Source of the DNA: Polytrichum commune
Lineage: Eukaryota > Streptophyta > Polytrichopsida > Polytrichales > Polytrichaceae
Direction: 5' to 3'
NCBI GenBank assembly: GCA_950295325.1
Contig: OX485806.1
Span: 1,982,001 to 2,046,000 of the forward strand
Length of the DNA stretch: 64,000 nucleotides
A model generated the notes under the pieces. It searched no databases and was not told the origin of the DNA. It worked only from the letters and a program-made list of their open reading frames with translations. A program made the position numbers and the translations under genes. Position 1 is the stretch's first letter. Every line of letters starts with the position of its first letter. Shown here piece by piece: positions 1 through 13,900 of this stretch.

Positions 1-720
1 AAGTGACATATAAGTAATCTCATAACAACATATTAAATAATTAATTTTGTATGATGACCTAGAAAATACTTATATGCACATATTTGTTAGAAAAAATCTA
101 CAAAACCATTCATTTCAATGTATGAAATGCCTGCATGAAACACAAATTTGACAACTATACTTATGCGTACCATTTTAAGGGTTAATTAAATATTTTTTGT
201 TCATTTTTTGTAGAATTGTCATAGTGTCATATACACGGAGGTCATGATAAATTAAATTACAATATATTTGCAAGAAAAAATTTAACATTACATAGTCAAA
301 TTTTGACCAAAGCTGGAACAAAGTGCTTGATCCACTAGTTCTAATGCAAGGAGCACTAGGAATGCAAGTGAGATGATCGGGGGGATCGAGGAAAAGCAAC
401 CAACTTGGGATGCTATGTAATGGGAGCTAGGTTTAGGGTGGGGTTGGTCAACAAATAATGATGTGAGTAGGGTTTGACTCTCCCGTCATGGGTAGGGTTT
501 GACTCTCCCGACGTTGAAGTCCTAAGTTGTGGCTAGGGTTTGGGGCTCTCCCAAGCACTGATGTGGGTGGAGTTTCACTTTGCCAACGGTGAAGTTTGTG
601 ACTAGGGTTTGGCTCTCCAGAAGTTGAGTAGTGATGTGAGTCCGAAGATGAGAGACTTCTAAGTAAGTATCTTCTGCTTGCCGCAAGTGACACCAACAAG
701 AACAATCACTCCTTAATATG
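1..720. other. AT-rich flank with degenerate short repeats
   Basis: No gene is supported here. From about 430 to 630 a TAGGGTTTGnCTCTCC-type phrase recurs four or five times at irregular 25-70 base spacing, which gives a spurious Ser/Pro-rich reading frame on the minus strand. The rest is AT-rich sequence without recognisable structure. Confidence 0.4.
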
Positions 721-723
721 TAG

Positions 724-3700
724 ATATTGAAGGACTCAGTTCGTGATAACCCTAGGGACCCGGAGGAGCCGCATGAGCCGCACTGGAGGAGCTACACCAA
801 GGAGCTGCACCGGAGGTGAGGCGACCAACAAATCGTGGCAAGCGGAACGAAACGATCGTGTCTTTCTCAGTCTCAGACAGGTAGAGACTGTCACATCCAC
901 TATATGCAGATCGAGGGGTGAGTTTCAAAATCCGATCCGGAAGAGCTGCTCTCCCGGTCTTTGGAAGGTTGAGATATTTTTCCTACATTGTAGCAGCACA
1001 TAGGGTTGGATCTTGGGATTTGTCTAGTTTCGTGTTAGGAATGGCAAGGAATGGATTTTATGGTCGATTTATTGTAATCTGCAGTGATGATTATGTTGAG
1101 GCTGTTGTAAGATAAGTAGATGTCATCATCAATTCTTTGGAGTTTTCCAGTTGGCTGTGTTTGGTTTGGGGTTCCAGTGGGGTTGCGGGTTATATGATCG
1201 AGAATGCAGCTCTGTATATACCGTCCTTATGTTTAATTGTCTTCTTACAGGAGGATCTAGAAAGTGCACTAAAGTGTGCTTTTAAACAACAGCAAAGAGT
1301 TAACCCTGCATTAAGGGTCAATACAGATATACAGGTGTGTTGTCTTTGTTTTGATATATTTTGTTACATCTACTTTACTAGTGTGCTTCAGTCACAAAAT
1401 CCGCATGTATTCTCAGTAGCTGCATCAATCAATTCCTATCCTTTTGATGCTATTTGTGGGTTTTCCTACTATTGATCACTACAATGAAGCTCCCATGTAT
1501 ATAGTAGACGTTGAACCAAGAGTATCTGGACACTATGTCTTTCACCCAAGTCAACTTCTTTTGAAGCTAAATGTGGCTGGCCAGGCTAACTTAGTGTTTT
1601 AGGAACTAGACTGGATTGTATGTGGATTCGATCCTTGCTATTTGATACTGGCCAAACCCTTAGCCCATCATTTGTTTCTCTTTGTCATCGTCTTTGCATT
1701 CAATTTGCATTTGAGAGCCTGTCTTGAAGAATATATATTGGTTTCGTCTGGCAGGTGGGCAGCTTTGAGGATGTTTTGAGGATGGAGGTACATTTGCCAC
1801 TCTGTTATGATGAAAGTCATATTTGTGTGTGTAGACCACTTCTTACTTCCAATTGTCTTTTTATGTAGTGGGCCCTGACAGACTAGAGTAGAATATATGA
1901 GAAATGGTTATAGGGATAATATTGAAATTATCTCCAAGTTATGGTTTCAAACCATCAAAGTGACAGTGATATATGTGACATTGTTATACTCAAAGATATG
2001 TATTTCCTGTGCCTGCGCATGTCCGTAGTATTGCAAGATGTTTCAATATGTTGGAAAGAAAATGTTAGGATGTTGACATATCGGGCCTCCACAAGCTTTA
2101 TTTAAAGTTTCTGAAGGTTCTGCATTTTCAAGTAGAGTAATTTCAAATTATGCTGGAATCGTGGGTAAACCCATAATTTTTTTGGTTTGTGCAGAGCAAT
2201 GAGGAGGAGACAGGCTGGGGTGATATAGTTTTCATTCCACCTGGTATGGATGCTTTAAGTCATTTAGGGAAATCTCAAGCAACTGTGGTAGGGTAGGCTC
2301 CTTCATTTAAATGCACAATTTTTCTTGGACATCTACTGGATTGATGGGATCCCTTGTTTCAAGCCTCATGGTTGAGAATTTAGGTCAGTTGTGTGGAGAT
2401 GGAAATGTTAGATTCGCATGGTGTGGAGATTCCATTTTTTTGTATTTAGAGATGGTCAAATAATTGTCAGAGGTGTCTACTGTCCAGCATGATTAGATTG
2501 TGAATTTAAGTATTAAGTATCCTGATGAGGTAGGCATGCCTTATTAAAACATCAGTCTTGAATGCTTTTGAACACCCGTGTGCTTATTGAAGTATGGAAA
2601 GCACACAATTCTTTGAGTAAATTTACGAAGGACACTTTGAGAATTCAAAAGATGTTCAACTTGATTCCAAAATTTGAAAGCTCAAAATATGGTTAAAAAG
2701 ACAAAATGTAGAGGACAAATTTAGAGGCCTTTGTGCAGCTATTGCACACATCTCATGAAATAACCTACTTGCTGGTATTAAACTTTCTGATCAAGAGAAT
2801 TAATATCCTAATTGGAGCAGACCCCGGCCATTCTAACGCACCCTAGCATGAGAATCGGGTTTACAAACTACTCGCACAAATTTTCTGGTTGTTCATACTG
2901 AGGCTAATCGATCCTTTGAAGGACAAAGGGATCTAAGGGTAAATTCCAAACCTTGTTTTCATTTTCAAAATGGTTCGAAGAGGAGTTGCAGTTGCCCGAT
3001 CCTTTGAAGGAGAAAGGGACCTAAGGGTTAATTCCAATACTTGTTTCGTTTTCAAGATGGTTCGAAGAGGAGTTGGAGCTGCCATTGGCGTACTGTTTCA
3101 GTGAATGGAGTTTCTCCAACGGGTAAAGTAAGTCATGTCACCGTTCAAGATTATTACAATGTACACTCACTGATGTTCACATGATCAAAGGCACAGATAA
3201 ATTGGTAGCAAGTTTTCATTTATGCTGTTGATCGAGGAAAATTACCCATAGAGTATGAAAGTCGTGATGTGAATTTCTAAGCCACAAGTTTCACATTTTC
3301 TAGCTTTTGTCCTGCTGGAGCTGATCTCAGCAGTTCATATGTTGTTGTATCGTGCTTTGAGCCAGATCAAGTTATAATGCCTGTAGCTCTTAGTCCCCCT
3401 GCAGCCAGTACATAACGGAACAAATTTTACATTTACCTGTAACGGTGACACACACCAAAGAGATGGGTATGTCAAATAAATAATCGAAGGCCGAGATAGT
3501 ATCCCAGTTCACTAGATATACTAGTACTCCAATTCATTATCATATCAATGGTTGAATTGATGTGACCCTGAATAGAGAACCTTCAATCCTTAGAATATAC
3601 TTATAGATTATATGCAGAGGCTCGGCTTTTTTTGCTTGGGATCCAAATAGTGAGTGAACCTCCTCTCTAAGGAAATTTGCATTCAACAGAACAGTAAAGG

Positions 3701-4034
3701 CTAGTTTATATTTCCTCATATTTTTCTTGTACGCAGGTGTTTCATTTTCGAATCGTCAATTCTGAAACTGAAATGTATTGATTTTGATATCTACAGCATA
3801 ACATAATTTAATATTTCAAAGTATTTACAGCAGTCTAGGATGTGTCTGAAATGCATGAAGAGCATGTCCACTTAGGCTATGTGACTGTTATCCTATGTGC
3901 AATTTCATCCTATTTGGAAAGTATGGGCAAGCAATTCTTGAATTAGTTCTAGAATGGTATTACTGATTGAACATATGTACATTCAACTTTGTATGTGGAG
4001 CTTGCAGTGCTACCTAATTTCTGGCAAGCAGCAG
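724..4034 (+). CDS. Unrecognised plant gene, partial exon set
   Basis: Four short segments behave like real exons. They are 1251-1334 (28 codons), 1755-1787 (11 codons), 2195-2287 (31 codons) and 4008-4034 (9 codons). Each is bounded by AG and GT, each is a multiple of three, and all read in phase 0. The peptides include EDLESALKCAFKQQQR, VGSFEDVLRME, GWGDIVFIPPGMDALSHLG and CYLISGKQQ. The first three join into a sensible acidic, soluble-looking segment. A further coding-like stretch at about 724-815 (RDPEEPHEPHWRSYTKELHR) ends at a good donor but does not join the 1251 exon in phase, so an exon is missing or this piece belongs elsewhere. No start or stop is identified. I do not recognise the protein. 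It may be a gene disrupted by, or lying next to, the transposon region that follows. The matching phases make chance unlikely, but exons between 2287 and 4008 are unresolved. Confidence 0.4.
2909..3083. repeat. 88-bp direct tandem duplication
   Basis: Two near-identical copies start at 2909 and 2997 with a period of 88 bases. Each begins CGATCCTTTGAAGGA and ends in GGTTCGAAGAGGAGTTG plus a short tail. They differ at roughly ten positions. A short open frame (2970-3104, 44 codons) runs across the junction but has no other support. Confidence 0.75.
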
Positions 4035-4767
4035 GTAAGTGCATGTTGCCACACGTAGATAATCTGTTGTTTGCTCCTACTGTGAGACTAGAGAGGTCGA
4101 TTTGAGGGGTCATTACATACATATGATCATCCTATGACAACTGCAGGACTTTTAAGGTCTGCATATAAGCTAACAGGATGTTCTTGGAATGTTCTGGTAG
4201 TTGAGGATGTGAGTTGCCGTATTCATCCGTCAATCTATGAGGTGACCTCCACACAGGTGTAAATAAATGTCATTGGTGGACATAGATGACGAAGAGAGGT
4301 GAGATAGGTTTGGTGGAAACTTTGGTGATCAATTAGCTGAATTGCAGTGACTTGCTATACAATTATGTTGACAGGCTCATCCTGTACAATTTTGAGCTGC
4401 AGCTGCCAACCGCGCAACAATGCAGCAATCTAAGAAGTCTCATGTTTTGGACACTAAACTCGATATTTTGAGGACAAGTTCAATTTGATGCATATTTTGG
4501 TGAATTCGAAGTCAGTTGCTGTGAGTTGCTGATGGAGATGTGAACAACTGCTCTATGAAGTCGTAGAGGTCTTTTTACCAATTTCCGGTTACTTCTCTTT
4601 GTAAGTCACACAGTTATTTAGCTCATAAAGCTGCAAGTACATTCATCGTTATGTTTGATGCTTGACCAGGAATGTCCTCAGCCGTATTCACTGGACACCG
4701 AGTCTCCTACTATCCACCTAAGTAAAGAGGTCTTAGTCATCTGTTTTCTTGTGAAGGGGTTCATAAA

Positions 4768-7700
4768 ATGGGAAACAACAAGAATAAACGACTATCTGCT
4801 GCCCAACGATGGGACTTGGTTGCAGAGAAAGCGGAACAACGTCTATATCGACAAGAAGATGAAGTTGAAAGGTACAGTTTCTCTTCTGCCATATACTCAC
4901 TCCCTTTGAATATCCAATTTATTTTGGCATTTCATGGTCTTTGTCATGTAAGCAAGTATTCAATAGTTTTGATGGTAACACTTCAACTCAAAATATTAAC
5001 AATATTACATTGTTTTATGCTCATTTGGTGTAGAGAAAAAACAAGAAATGATGACATACAATCCAAAAAACGGATGCGTGAGGAACAAAGAAAACAAAGT
5101 ATTGCTGAAAATGCTACCATTGTTGGAGTTGACAACCCCTATGAAAATAATCGTGTTCGGAGGTGGAGGAAGTGTGCCTCAATTGTAGAGGAGCTTGTGC
5201 ATCGACTAAACTCCCGGTCCACTGGGCTTACAGTCGTTGAGAAGAAAGATGTGCTCAGGCGGTTTGCAGAAGACGAACGAATCATAGGATTGCTTCCCAG
5301 TTTTATGAAGGAAACTAAAGCAACCGAAGAAAAACTAAAACTCGTGAGTAGTGTCCAACAAGCCTACAGCCAAATGGTGGCAAACAAATCCACTGAAAAT
5401 TCCATGTACAGAAATGCATTGCTATCAGCAGTTGCGTCCCCTACTAATGGTCCTAGTCAATTGTTCTTGGCACGCACCTTAAAAGCAACAAGACATGCTT
5501 TGAGGAAAGCTGTAGTTCGAAGGGCATACATTGATGATGTTGGCGAGAAATTTTGGGGCGGAATACCAAGAAAAACCAGAAATGACCGTGTTAGTGAAGA
5601 TGATCGACAAAAGATTGTGAGTTTTTGGGATACAGCAACAACAATCTCCCCTATATCGAAAGACATTCTATACCAAAGAACAGGACCGTGGCAGTTCAAT
5701 GAGCATCCGAAGCATTATCTTCAAGAATCTCAGGTTACTCCCTAACTTGCCAATGAGTTCCTCGTTTACCCTCTTGTTGGACATCTACTTGAATGTTTGT
5801 GAATAGTGACCCTTCCAAAGTAGATACACCATGTGCATTTATTTGTTTCCACTTGCGGAATGAATAAATGCGTGTCATGCTAGACATAATATTGCTATCA
5901 ATTTCAAGCACTGTTTTTTCACTTACTTGTAATCAAGACGTTGCACTTGCACTTTATGATTGATTTCCTCACTTTCCATTTCAACATCTTACAGTCAATT
6001 TTTTTTTATCAATTGTAAATGTGCACAATCACTTGCTGGAGTAGGCTAGCACTAGCTAGACCATGCTCTGTAATATCAAGTGACATATTCACTTTCACTT
6101 CATATTGATCGTCTACTTTAGTGGAAATTGCACTTACTCATTTTGCACTATCACTTGCTGGAGTAGGCCAGCACTAGCTACACCATGCTTTGTAATATCA
6201 AGTGACATATTCACTTTCATTTCATATTGATTGTCTACTTTAGTGGAAATTGCACTTACTCGTTTCGCGTATATTGACAAAGTGAATCTCCGTCTAAGTA
6301 AGTGTTGGGGTCACTTGTTAGCCTATTGAAGTACTATCATGTGTTGTGAACCACAAACATACTTACTCTCTCATATTCTCACATTCATTTGCACTTGCAG
6401 TTGGACTTCTACGTTCGGTTCAAAACGCACCATCCATCTCTGAAAGTTGGATTGAGAGCTTTTGAGCAACTCAAACCATATTATGTGAGAAGGTTAAGAG
6501 AAAGAAACACTTGTGCCTGCAAGCAACATGTCGAGATTTTGGAGCTACTTCATGGTTGGAACAATATGAGATCAGCGGCAAAAGGTATGCATGGTGTTAA
6601 TTGTGCATGTACTTGCGATGTCTGCGAAGGTGGGGTACATGGAGTCTGTGCAGCTCATACAACACATTTTGGAGGATTGACAGATATGTGGATGTCGGTA
6701 CTCTGCCCTATGCAGGAAGATGGATGGCACAAATTGGATTGTCTCATGGGACAATGTGGTCAATGTGGCGTTGATATGCTAGTTAATTGTCCTTTAGAGT
6801 TGAGTGGAGATAGCAAGAGCTTGATGCAATGGAATTGTTACCAAAAAGTGAAAGGTGGTAAGACAAGGGCAGGGAAAGAGTACTTAGTACTTCGATTACA
6901 GTACAAGTATACCCTAGCTAGACAGTTCCTAAGTTACCTTACACCTCGACTGACCAAGTTCATCACACATAATTTTGTCGCTCAGTGGGAAGCAGAGCAA
7001 TACCGGGTGTGCCTGGCCACATTCCCGCCTTCCTCAGTAGTATCAGTTGTTGATTTCGCCGAGAATTATTCGTTCGCGGAATGGAACGAAATCCAAGAGA
7101 TGCATTTCTCTTCGGTTCAACTAACAATACTAGTGCATGTTTTCTACCGGTGGAATGAAGAATACATCCAAAATCCTAATTCTGGCGCAAGTAAGCTTAT
7201 CACAGAGTATCATTACTACATGTCTGATGATATGAATCATGATGTACTTTTTGTACGGCACTGTTTTGACTTGCACTGGAGAAATCTTCGAGGCCGTGGT
7301 TTGGTGTACGACCAACATATTGTGTGGAGTGACGGTTGTGCTGCACAATTTAAGTCCAGGAAGACAATGTACCAAGTTGCCATGTAAGTATACTTTAGCT
7401 TATTGTTGTTATTTTTCATTCATTCAAGGCACAATAATTTTTAGAGGTATATGCTTGGGGTATGTGGTAATCATTTACAGATTCATTACCTTACTTAAAT
7501 TCTTTCAAATTGCAATAGGTATCAACAACGAACCAGGGAGGATTTAGTACTTCCAAATGGTTGCCAAATGGTTTGGTCTTTTTTTGGATCGGGACATGGA
7601 AAAGGGGTGCATGATGGTGCAGGAGCTATCTTGAAACAATCAATTCGAAAGGAACAAATGAAGATGGAAACTCCTAAACTCCATAATGCTGCAGATGTGG

Positions 7701-8733
7701 TAGCATTTTGCAAGAGTAGACAAACTAGCGAAGCAGTTGTACGCAATGGGCTCAAAGATTACAGGATTGCAAGAAGAGATGTTGTGCGGTTCTTCCACCT
7801 GATAGAAGGTGTAGACCGCCGACACAAATATGACTGCAGCTACTTTGAAGGTGTTCGATCATTACATTCTGTTGTATCTGTTTCACATCGAGACATCACT
7901 CTTTTGAAGGTTAGACATCTCGCTTGCTTCTGCAAAGAATGCATGGATGATAATAGTGAATTGTGCCTTCAAACATCACACGTGAAGGAGTGGAAGCTCG
8001 TGACACTGTCACCAAAGGTTTTAACAGAGGTATTATACTACACTATTCCAAGTACTTCCTTTATTTCTTTGTGGCTCCAAAATATTGATTAAGTGGGCCT
8101 AGGAGTCAATCTCTTGCCACGTTGTTCATGAACTCATGATATTCTGTCAATGTACATTGGTAGGTTCGACAAGTTGCAATGAATGCCCCATGCCATGCTG
8201 CCTCAATTGTCGATGTTGCTTCAGAAGGAATTGCTGAACATATTGAAGAGGACAATCTCGAAGAGGAATTTGATTCACAAAATGAAGACGATGTATTGGA
8301 AGCTGCAGAAAATGATGATGATAACATTGACCTTGAGGAAGAGGCAAGTAAAGTAGAAGTCGGATTTAATGTCGCTGTAATGTGCGATGGTGTTGAAAAA
8401 GGGGACCCTTTTTTTGTTATTCTATGTGATAGAGTCCTTTATAGTAATCCTGAAACCTTTGTTGACGATTGGGGGAATACATGGTCTAAAGGTGATATGC
8501 TAGTAAGAGGATTTTACTATTCAAGAATATCGAGTGGACGAAGGGGCCCAAATGTGATGTATGAAATTCTCAAAGACAGACCAGCTTATGCTTGTTCGCA
8601 CCACGTAATATGTTCTGATTTTCTAATGCTACCAACATATGCCAAGAAGGGCCTTCAAAGATATGGCATGTCATCAGAAGTCAGAAGTGTGGTGTTGAAT
8701 GCTCTCGATTGCATGAGCAACATCATCTCATAA
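4768..8733 (+). CDS. DDE-like transposase, 5 exons, 955 aa
   Basis: Exons 4768-4871, 5034-5733, 6401-7383, 7519-8029 and 8164-8733 all have GT-AG borders and join in frame to one 955-codon protein. This is strong evidence for the model. Residues 1-268 are basic and helical. Residues 300-390 hold Cys/His-rich clusters (CACKQH, CACTCDVC, GQCGQC) that suggest metal binding. The likely RNase-H-fold catalytic core follows: VDFAENY (Asp 486), MSDDMNHD (about 544), WSDGCAAQFK (Asp 579), then FFGSGHGKGVHDGAGA (about 617-632). An acidic segment near 785-830 precedes a C-terminal domain with WGNTWSKGDMLVRGFYYSR. I know this motif set from uncharacterised transposase-like proteins of several eukaryotes, but I cannot name the superfamily with certainty. 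No frameshift or internal stop is visible, so the gene may be active. It ends 2.2 kb from the convergent gene at 10913-16056, probably its partner. The start is the first in-frame ATG and is less certain than the rest. Confidence 0.75.
5734..6400 (+). repeat. Transposase intron 2 with 122-bp duplication and CACTTGC motifs
   Basis: The intron holds two adjacent copies of a 122-base unit (about 6021-6142 and 6143-6264) that are about 90 percent alike by eye. CACTTG or CACTTAC recurs about ten times across the intron, including in the acceptor (TGCACTTGCAG). The same core in the same sense orientation fills intron 2 of the convergent gene. Confidence 0.65.
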
Positions 8734-10912
8734 CGTAATCGGTGTGGCAATACAAAGATACGTGAATTGAGGTGATGACCTTCTTTCAATTTGACATGTT
8801 CTACTTTTATTTTCTACAAGTTCCGGTTGCATATTCAAAAGTGTAATTGATTAATTCAGTTTCTAGTATGCTTGTATCCTATCTTAACCTTGTAGTTTCA
8901 TAAATGCTTACACTAGTTTCTTTGCATGTTGCTACAGGTTTACAGGTTGTAGGTGAAGGAGAGCACAGGTTTACAGGTTGTAGGTGAATAACTTTGTTAT
9001 TGATCCATGATCTGGTTCACTAGATAGTAATCTCTCATTTTGTTGTAGATTTTGGTTGTGCATAGGCTCACTGCAATGCATTCTTTGTAAGGATCCGACT
9101 CAGGAAGCTCAAGTGCACAAATGTTACCTTACAATATATTCTAACTTCCCATTTGAGAAATAAGTGCAGTGTCTTGAATATCTTGAAAATGCAGTGATTG
9201 TTGTAGCATTTCAAAACAGATGACGGCCTAACTTAGTGTGGATATGCAATGTGCATTTTTATTGTACAAGGCTCGCATTCACTAAATTACAAAGACAAAC
9301 CTCACTGCACTTCAGTGTCACCATTGTTGGTCTTCCTAAATTTGCAATCTTGGCATGGAGATGTGTAGATCTGTAGAAGGTGGAAGGGCGAGGGAGAGGA
9401 TTGCAATTGAGTCTGTTAAATGAGAAGCTCTTTACAGAGAGCATGTGCCCTAGAATTGGCTTCCCAAGATAACAAAACTATACCATGAATCTTCTTGCAG
9501 AGCGTGATTTTCCAGTGGAATGAGAGTCTGAGCTATATGCATCTAACCACACATGAGGAGTCACCGAGAGGTAGAGAAAGAGGCGACCATTTTGTGAGTG
9601 ACCTTGCGGTCTTCTCCGTGTCTCACTTTACTCTAGATGCTAATTTTCCTTGTTTGCCCAGTTGGGATGCGCCATCCGAGGAAGTTGAAGCTCGGAATAG
9701 TAGAATTGGAGTTTCTGTGAGACTTGTGTTGCAGTGAAATTATCCAAACCGATTTCAGCAGCACTCTGCAATCTTAGTGACACTTGGTGCGAATTGGTTG
9801 AGTCTTTGCCACCCAAGAGCATGCTGGCCCAATTGATAGCTACTGAAGCGGGGGAGAAGTGTGGGTGTGGTAGAGGCCTGGATTTCCTTTTCTCTGTATG
9901 CAATGCTCTTGTGCACGTTTAGCTCATGTTCTTCCCCCAAATCTGAAGAATCTCCAAATCAAGCTTCTTTGCATGTTCTTTAATTACATGTTGTGCACTT
10001 CCGGGCTGCAAGAACTGCTTGCACTAGGGGTCATTTGTTGGGTAATGTTGAAAACTTGGCATCCAGATTCTTGGTGGGAGAGGCTGCCTCTTGTTTTCGA
10101 ACGACCAGCTTGATGCTTAACTTCTCATTTCTAGGTTGAGCTCCAACATATATTGGGGAAAATGCACATTACCTGGATCTTAAGTTTAGTTCCTCTTCCT
10201 CCTGTCAACGATTTGTGGAGCAGGGTTTAGGGTTCAGCACTCTGTGCAGATGTGTACAAACCTATATTCTGTAGACGGTGTTAACACAAAATGGGAGATT
10301 ACACGGGGACTTTGAACTTATGATGAAAATCAACCTGGTTGTTTGACTACTTTAAATTTTTATGTCTGCCCACCTATGGGAGTGGTCTGTTCTAAAAACC
10401 CTATGCAGGAAGAGTAAAAACACAGCTACCTAGAAAATGTCAAGATGAAGCTAGTAGCTGAAGCCAAGCTGGAAAGTGTGAAACTCATAAAAGATGTGAG
10501 TTCTGAAGTTCCTTACAACTTTAATTTTTTGTCTATTGCCATCAAATGGCGCAGAAATTGTGGCTGCAAGAGCCATAGACAATGCCGACTACTGGAGGCA
10601 TGATGATGAATTTGATGGTCCATGGTCTTTCTATCCAAGTTTGATGATCTGTTGTAGATGGCTAACTTTCATACACAACCGTAGCTGCTGACAGCCAGAT
10701 ATAAAATTTCGGTTGTTGTTGCTATAGATAATGATAAAAACAAAATATCGAGTCCCCTAATGCCTCATTGTCATATATTCTTGGACTTGCTGCACATGAA
10801 AAATCACAATACACTGTAAGTTAAAGAATAATATATGTTTTCCAACAATGGACTCAAAGATTACTCAAAGAAACGCTTCGAAAATCACAAAGAAATATCT
10901 CAAAGATTACTC
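8734..10912. other. Spacer between convergent genes
   Basis: This lies between the stop codons of the two convergent genes. It should carry both 3' ends. A short duplicate of ACAGGTTTACAGGTTGTAGGTGA sits near 8936-8988. Small open frames on both strands at 9.26-10.11 kb are short, start mostly at non-ATG codons and have no recognisable motif. I call no gene here. Confidence 0.4.
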
Positions 10913-13900
10913 TCACCCTCTTGTTATAGTGCGTCCCAATATACCCTTCGCACGCTCCTCTAGCATTTGCATGCCTCTCTCGTAACCACCGACCCTGGAG
11001 GCAGGCATTTTCTTCGTAGAACCAGGGGGCCTGCCACGTTTTTTTTCAACTGTAGCATGTGTTTTTTCAATTGGTGGAACATATTGACCCTTGGCTAACC
11101 AAAGTTTGACTTCCTCGTTAGTCAAATGTGTCTTTATCATGTTCTCCCCTCCTTCAATTGATTGTTCTCCCATTACAATAGATGCAGGACTGCTTGGTGC
11201 AGTACAATTGATTCCAGTGTCACTAATTGGAGGCACTGCTGGGCACAGCTGGGGGTTTGTGCAGTTTGCTTGGGTGCTCAGTTCGGCATTTGCAGCATGG
11301 ATTGCATTCAAGATACCAGTGGACGATAATTGATGATCAATGGAAGGCGGTACCACATGATTTCCTGAATCATGAAGTTTTTCAACCAAATTTGTAACAA
11401 CTTCTGGATTTGCTATTGAGATTTCAGTACCTTGCAACTGCAAAATGGGTGCATCCCCAACAGCTGGTCTTACTCCAAAGAGTGCATGACCTTCACCCCC
11501 ATCAACTGCTTCTTTGGGTGCCATTTCATCATCAATCCCTACTACATCGTCACTATTGCACTCTGCCAAAAAATGTGAAAAGAAAATCAACAGTCAGCAA
11601 CAATGATTGGGGAGAACCGGCAGTTAGTTACAAATGAAACAGTTGAGTTTGAGAAATAACCGGTTGAAGTTCACGACTGCAGGAACATTACCGATCATTG
11701 CAGGAACATTACCGATCATGCCCAAAAATCTCCCCGATCACTGTGATGAACAAACAAACCGACTGACTGCTGCTGCTTACATATGAACTGGTTGAAGCAG
11801 TTGAAGGCAGTGATTGGGGAGGTTTTAAAGCATAACCAGACATGTTTACCCTCCAGTGATGGGAAATAACAGAGAAAGTTCCACTTCCAACAACAAGTTA
11901 TACAACATTGTTGAAAGTGCCTCGGAAGAACTGCAAGAAGTATCATAGTGGCTCTAGTGGGTTTCAAGAAATCCCAGTTGTATCATGGAATCCAAAGTGC
12001 AAGTAAGCGATTGCTAGTGCTTTTAGAATATGGCAAGTAGAAATGAAAATAGCAAAGTGCAATTAAATATTAGCCAGCGAGGCAACTAAAACCAAGTGCT
12101 ACATACTATAGTAAATTGACACAATATAGTAGCAAGTGCTAGGGACTAAGAGCAAGTGCTATATACTATAGAAAATTGACACAATATAGTAGCAAGTGCT
12201 AGCGACTTTAAGCAAGTGCTACATATTATAGAAAATTCACATAATATAGTAGCAAGTGCTACCGACTAAAACCAAGTGTTGCATATTATAGGAAATTGAC
12301 ACGATATAGTAGCAAGTGCCAAAACTATAATCAAGTGTTGCGGACTAGAAATGCCAATGTTGTCTCATAAGCAAGTGTCCAAAATTAACAACAAATGAGG
12401 AATAGGAAAGAACATCCATGTCAATAGCCTACAATGGAGGGGTTGTGTACATAATTGGGGAGTAACTTACTTGGTCTGGTGTTCGTTGAATCAGGTGTCA
12501 AACTTCGATGCCGACTGTGACCCCTCTCGACCTTAGGCTTCTTCAGAGCAATCCTACGTTGGTGGTAGCCAAAGAGCTCGATCATGCCATCCTCAAATAA
12601 CTTACCACAAGAACGGCCTGCACAAACTGAGTTCTTGAATATTTCCAAATGCGCTCCCAAACAGAAAGGATGGTACATGCAACCGCAACTAGTGACACAA
12701 AAAGACTTCCTACTAAAGAACTTCCCGCACACAGGGCATGGACGCACAAACAACACAGCATCGGATCCTGCTGGTAACTCATCTGTTTCATCCATTGGCA
12801 CAGGACGTCCTGTTACACCTTGCCCCTCTGACATTTGTTGTATTTGCTCCTTTAAGGCACTGATCCAGAGCTTATTACATTCCTGACCGTGATCAAAGTC
12901 AAGCAATTTTGAGCTCACTTCTACAAGCTTCGTGGATTCTTCCTCCAGGTTTTTTTCTGTAGTCTCCAATTTGCTACGCATCCTGTCAAGCAAATATTTC
13001 TGCAAGTCGGAGTCCCTTTCTGCTAGTTTCAACTGGTTAGTGATCTTTAAAACATCGGCGCGAACTGCCTGCAGCTGCTCAGGAGTTGCAGTCATTACCA
13101 ATGATCGTGCTTTCTCTTCTGCCTCCGAAATTTCTATGTGATACCTTGAAATCTGGTGGAGACTTGCACAGTAAGTAGAATTAATGTCAGATTCTTCTCT
13201 TGCGATGAATCTCTTCTCAGCAGCAAGATCCGCCACACGCTGCCTATTGTCGACCTCATTGTCATTCAAGGTCGTCCGTTTTTTGGACGCAAATAGATTT
13301 TCTTCTTCTGCTTGAGCGAGCAAAGCGCGTGCTCTCGGCAACTGGTGAGGAAGAAAAATTGTTGCACACCTGGAACCAGTTATGAAACAACTGGCATCAT
13401 CTTCTTGCGCAATGTCCATGCCCTAGACAAAAGCAGCCCAAAGTTAGTCATGGTCCTCATGCATACCATAGTGACAGGTCCTGGAAATACCCCAAACACT
13501 ACTACCCTGTCACAGCTATGCTATGTCTATGTGGAAATCGGTAATGCATGACAAATCTTCAAAAAAAGTACACTACTCTCTCACAGTTATCTATCTGCTG
13601 AATATCCAATTTGGGTACCGGCAACTCTTGGGAAACAAAAGCCAATCCCTTGTGACAGCTATCTATTTGCAAAATATGGGTGTAACGGCAACTCTCCTGA
13701 ATCAAAATCCACTATCTTGTCACAGCTATCTACCTGCCAGATTTTGGGTGATGGCAACTTTCCAAACACAATACAACCACTTTCCTTGCCACAGCTATCT
13801 ACCTTCAAAATTTGAGTAATGTAAGGCAAGTCACCAGAAAACAAACACCACTACCCTGTAGCAGCTATATTATATCTAACTGCAAATCGCTAATGCATGG

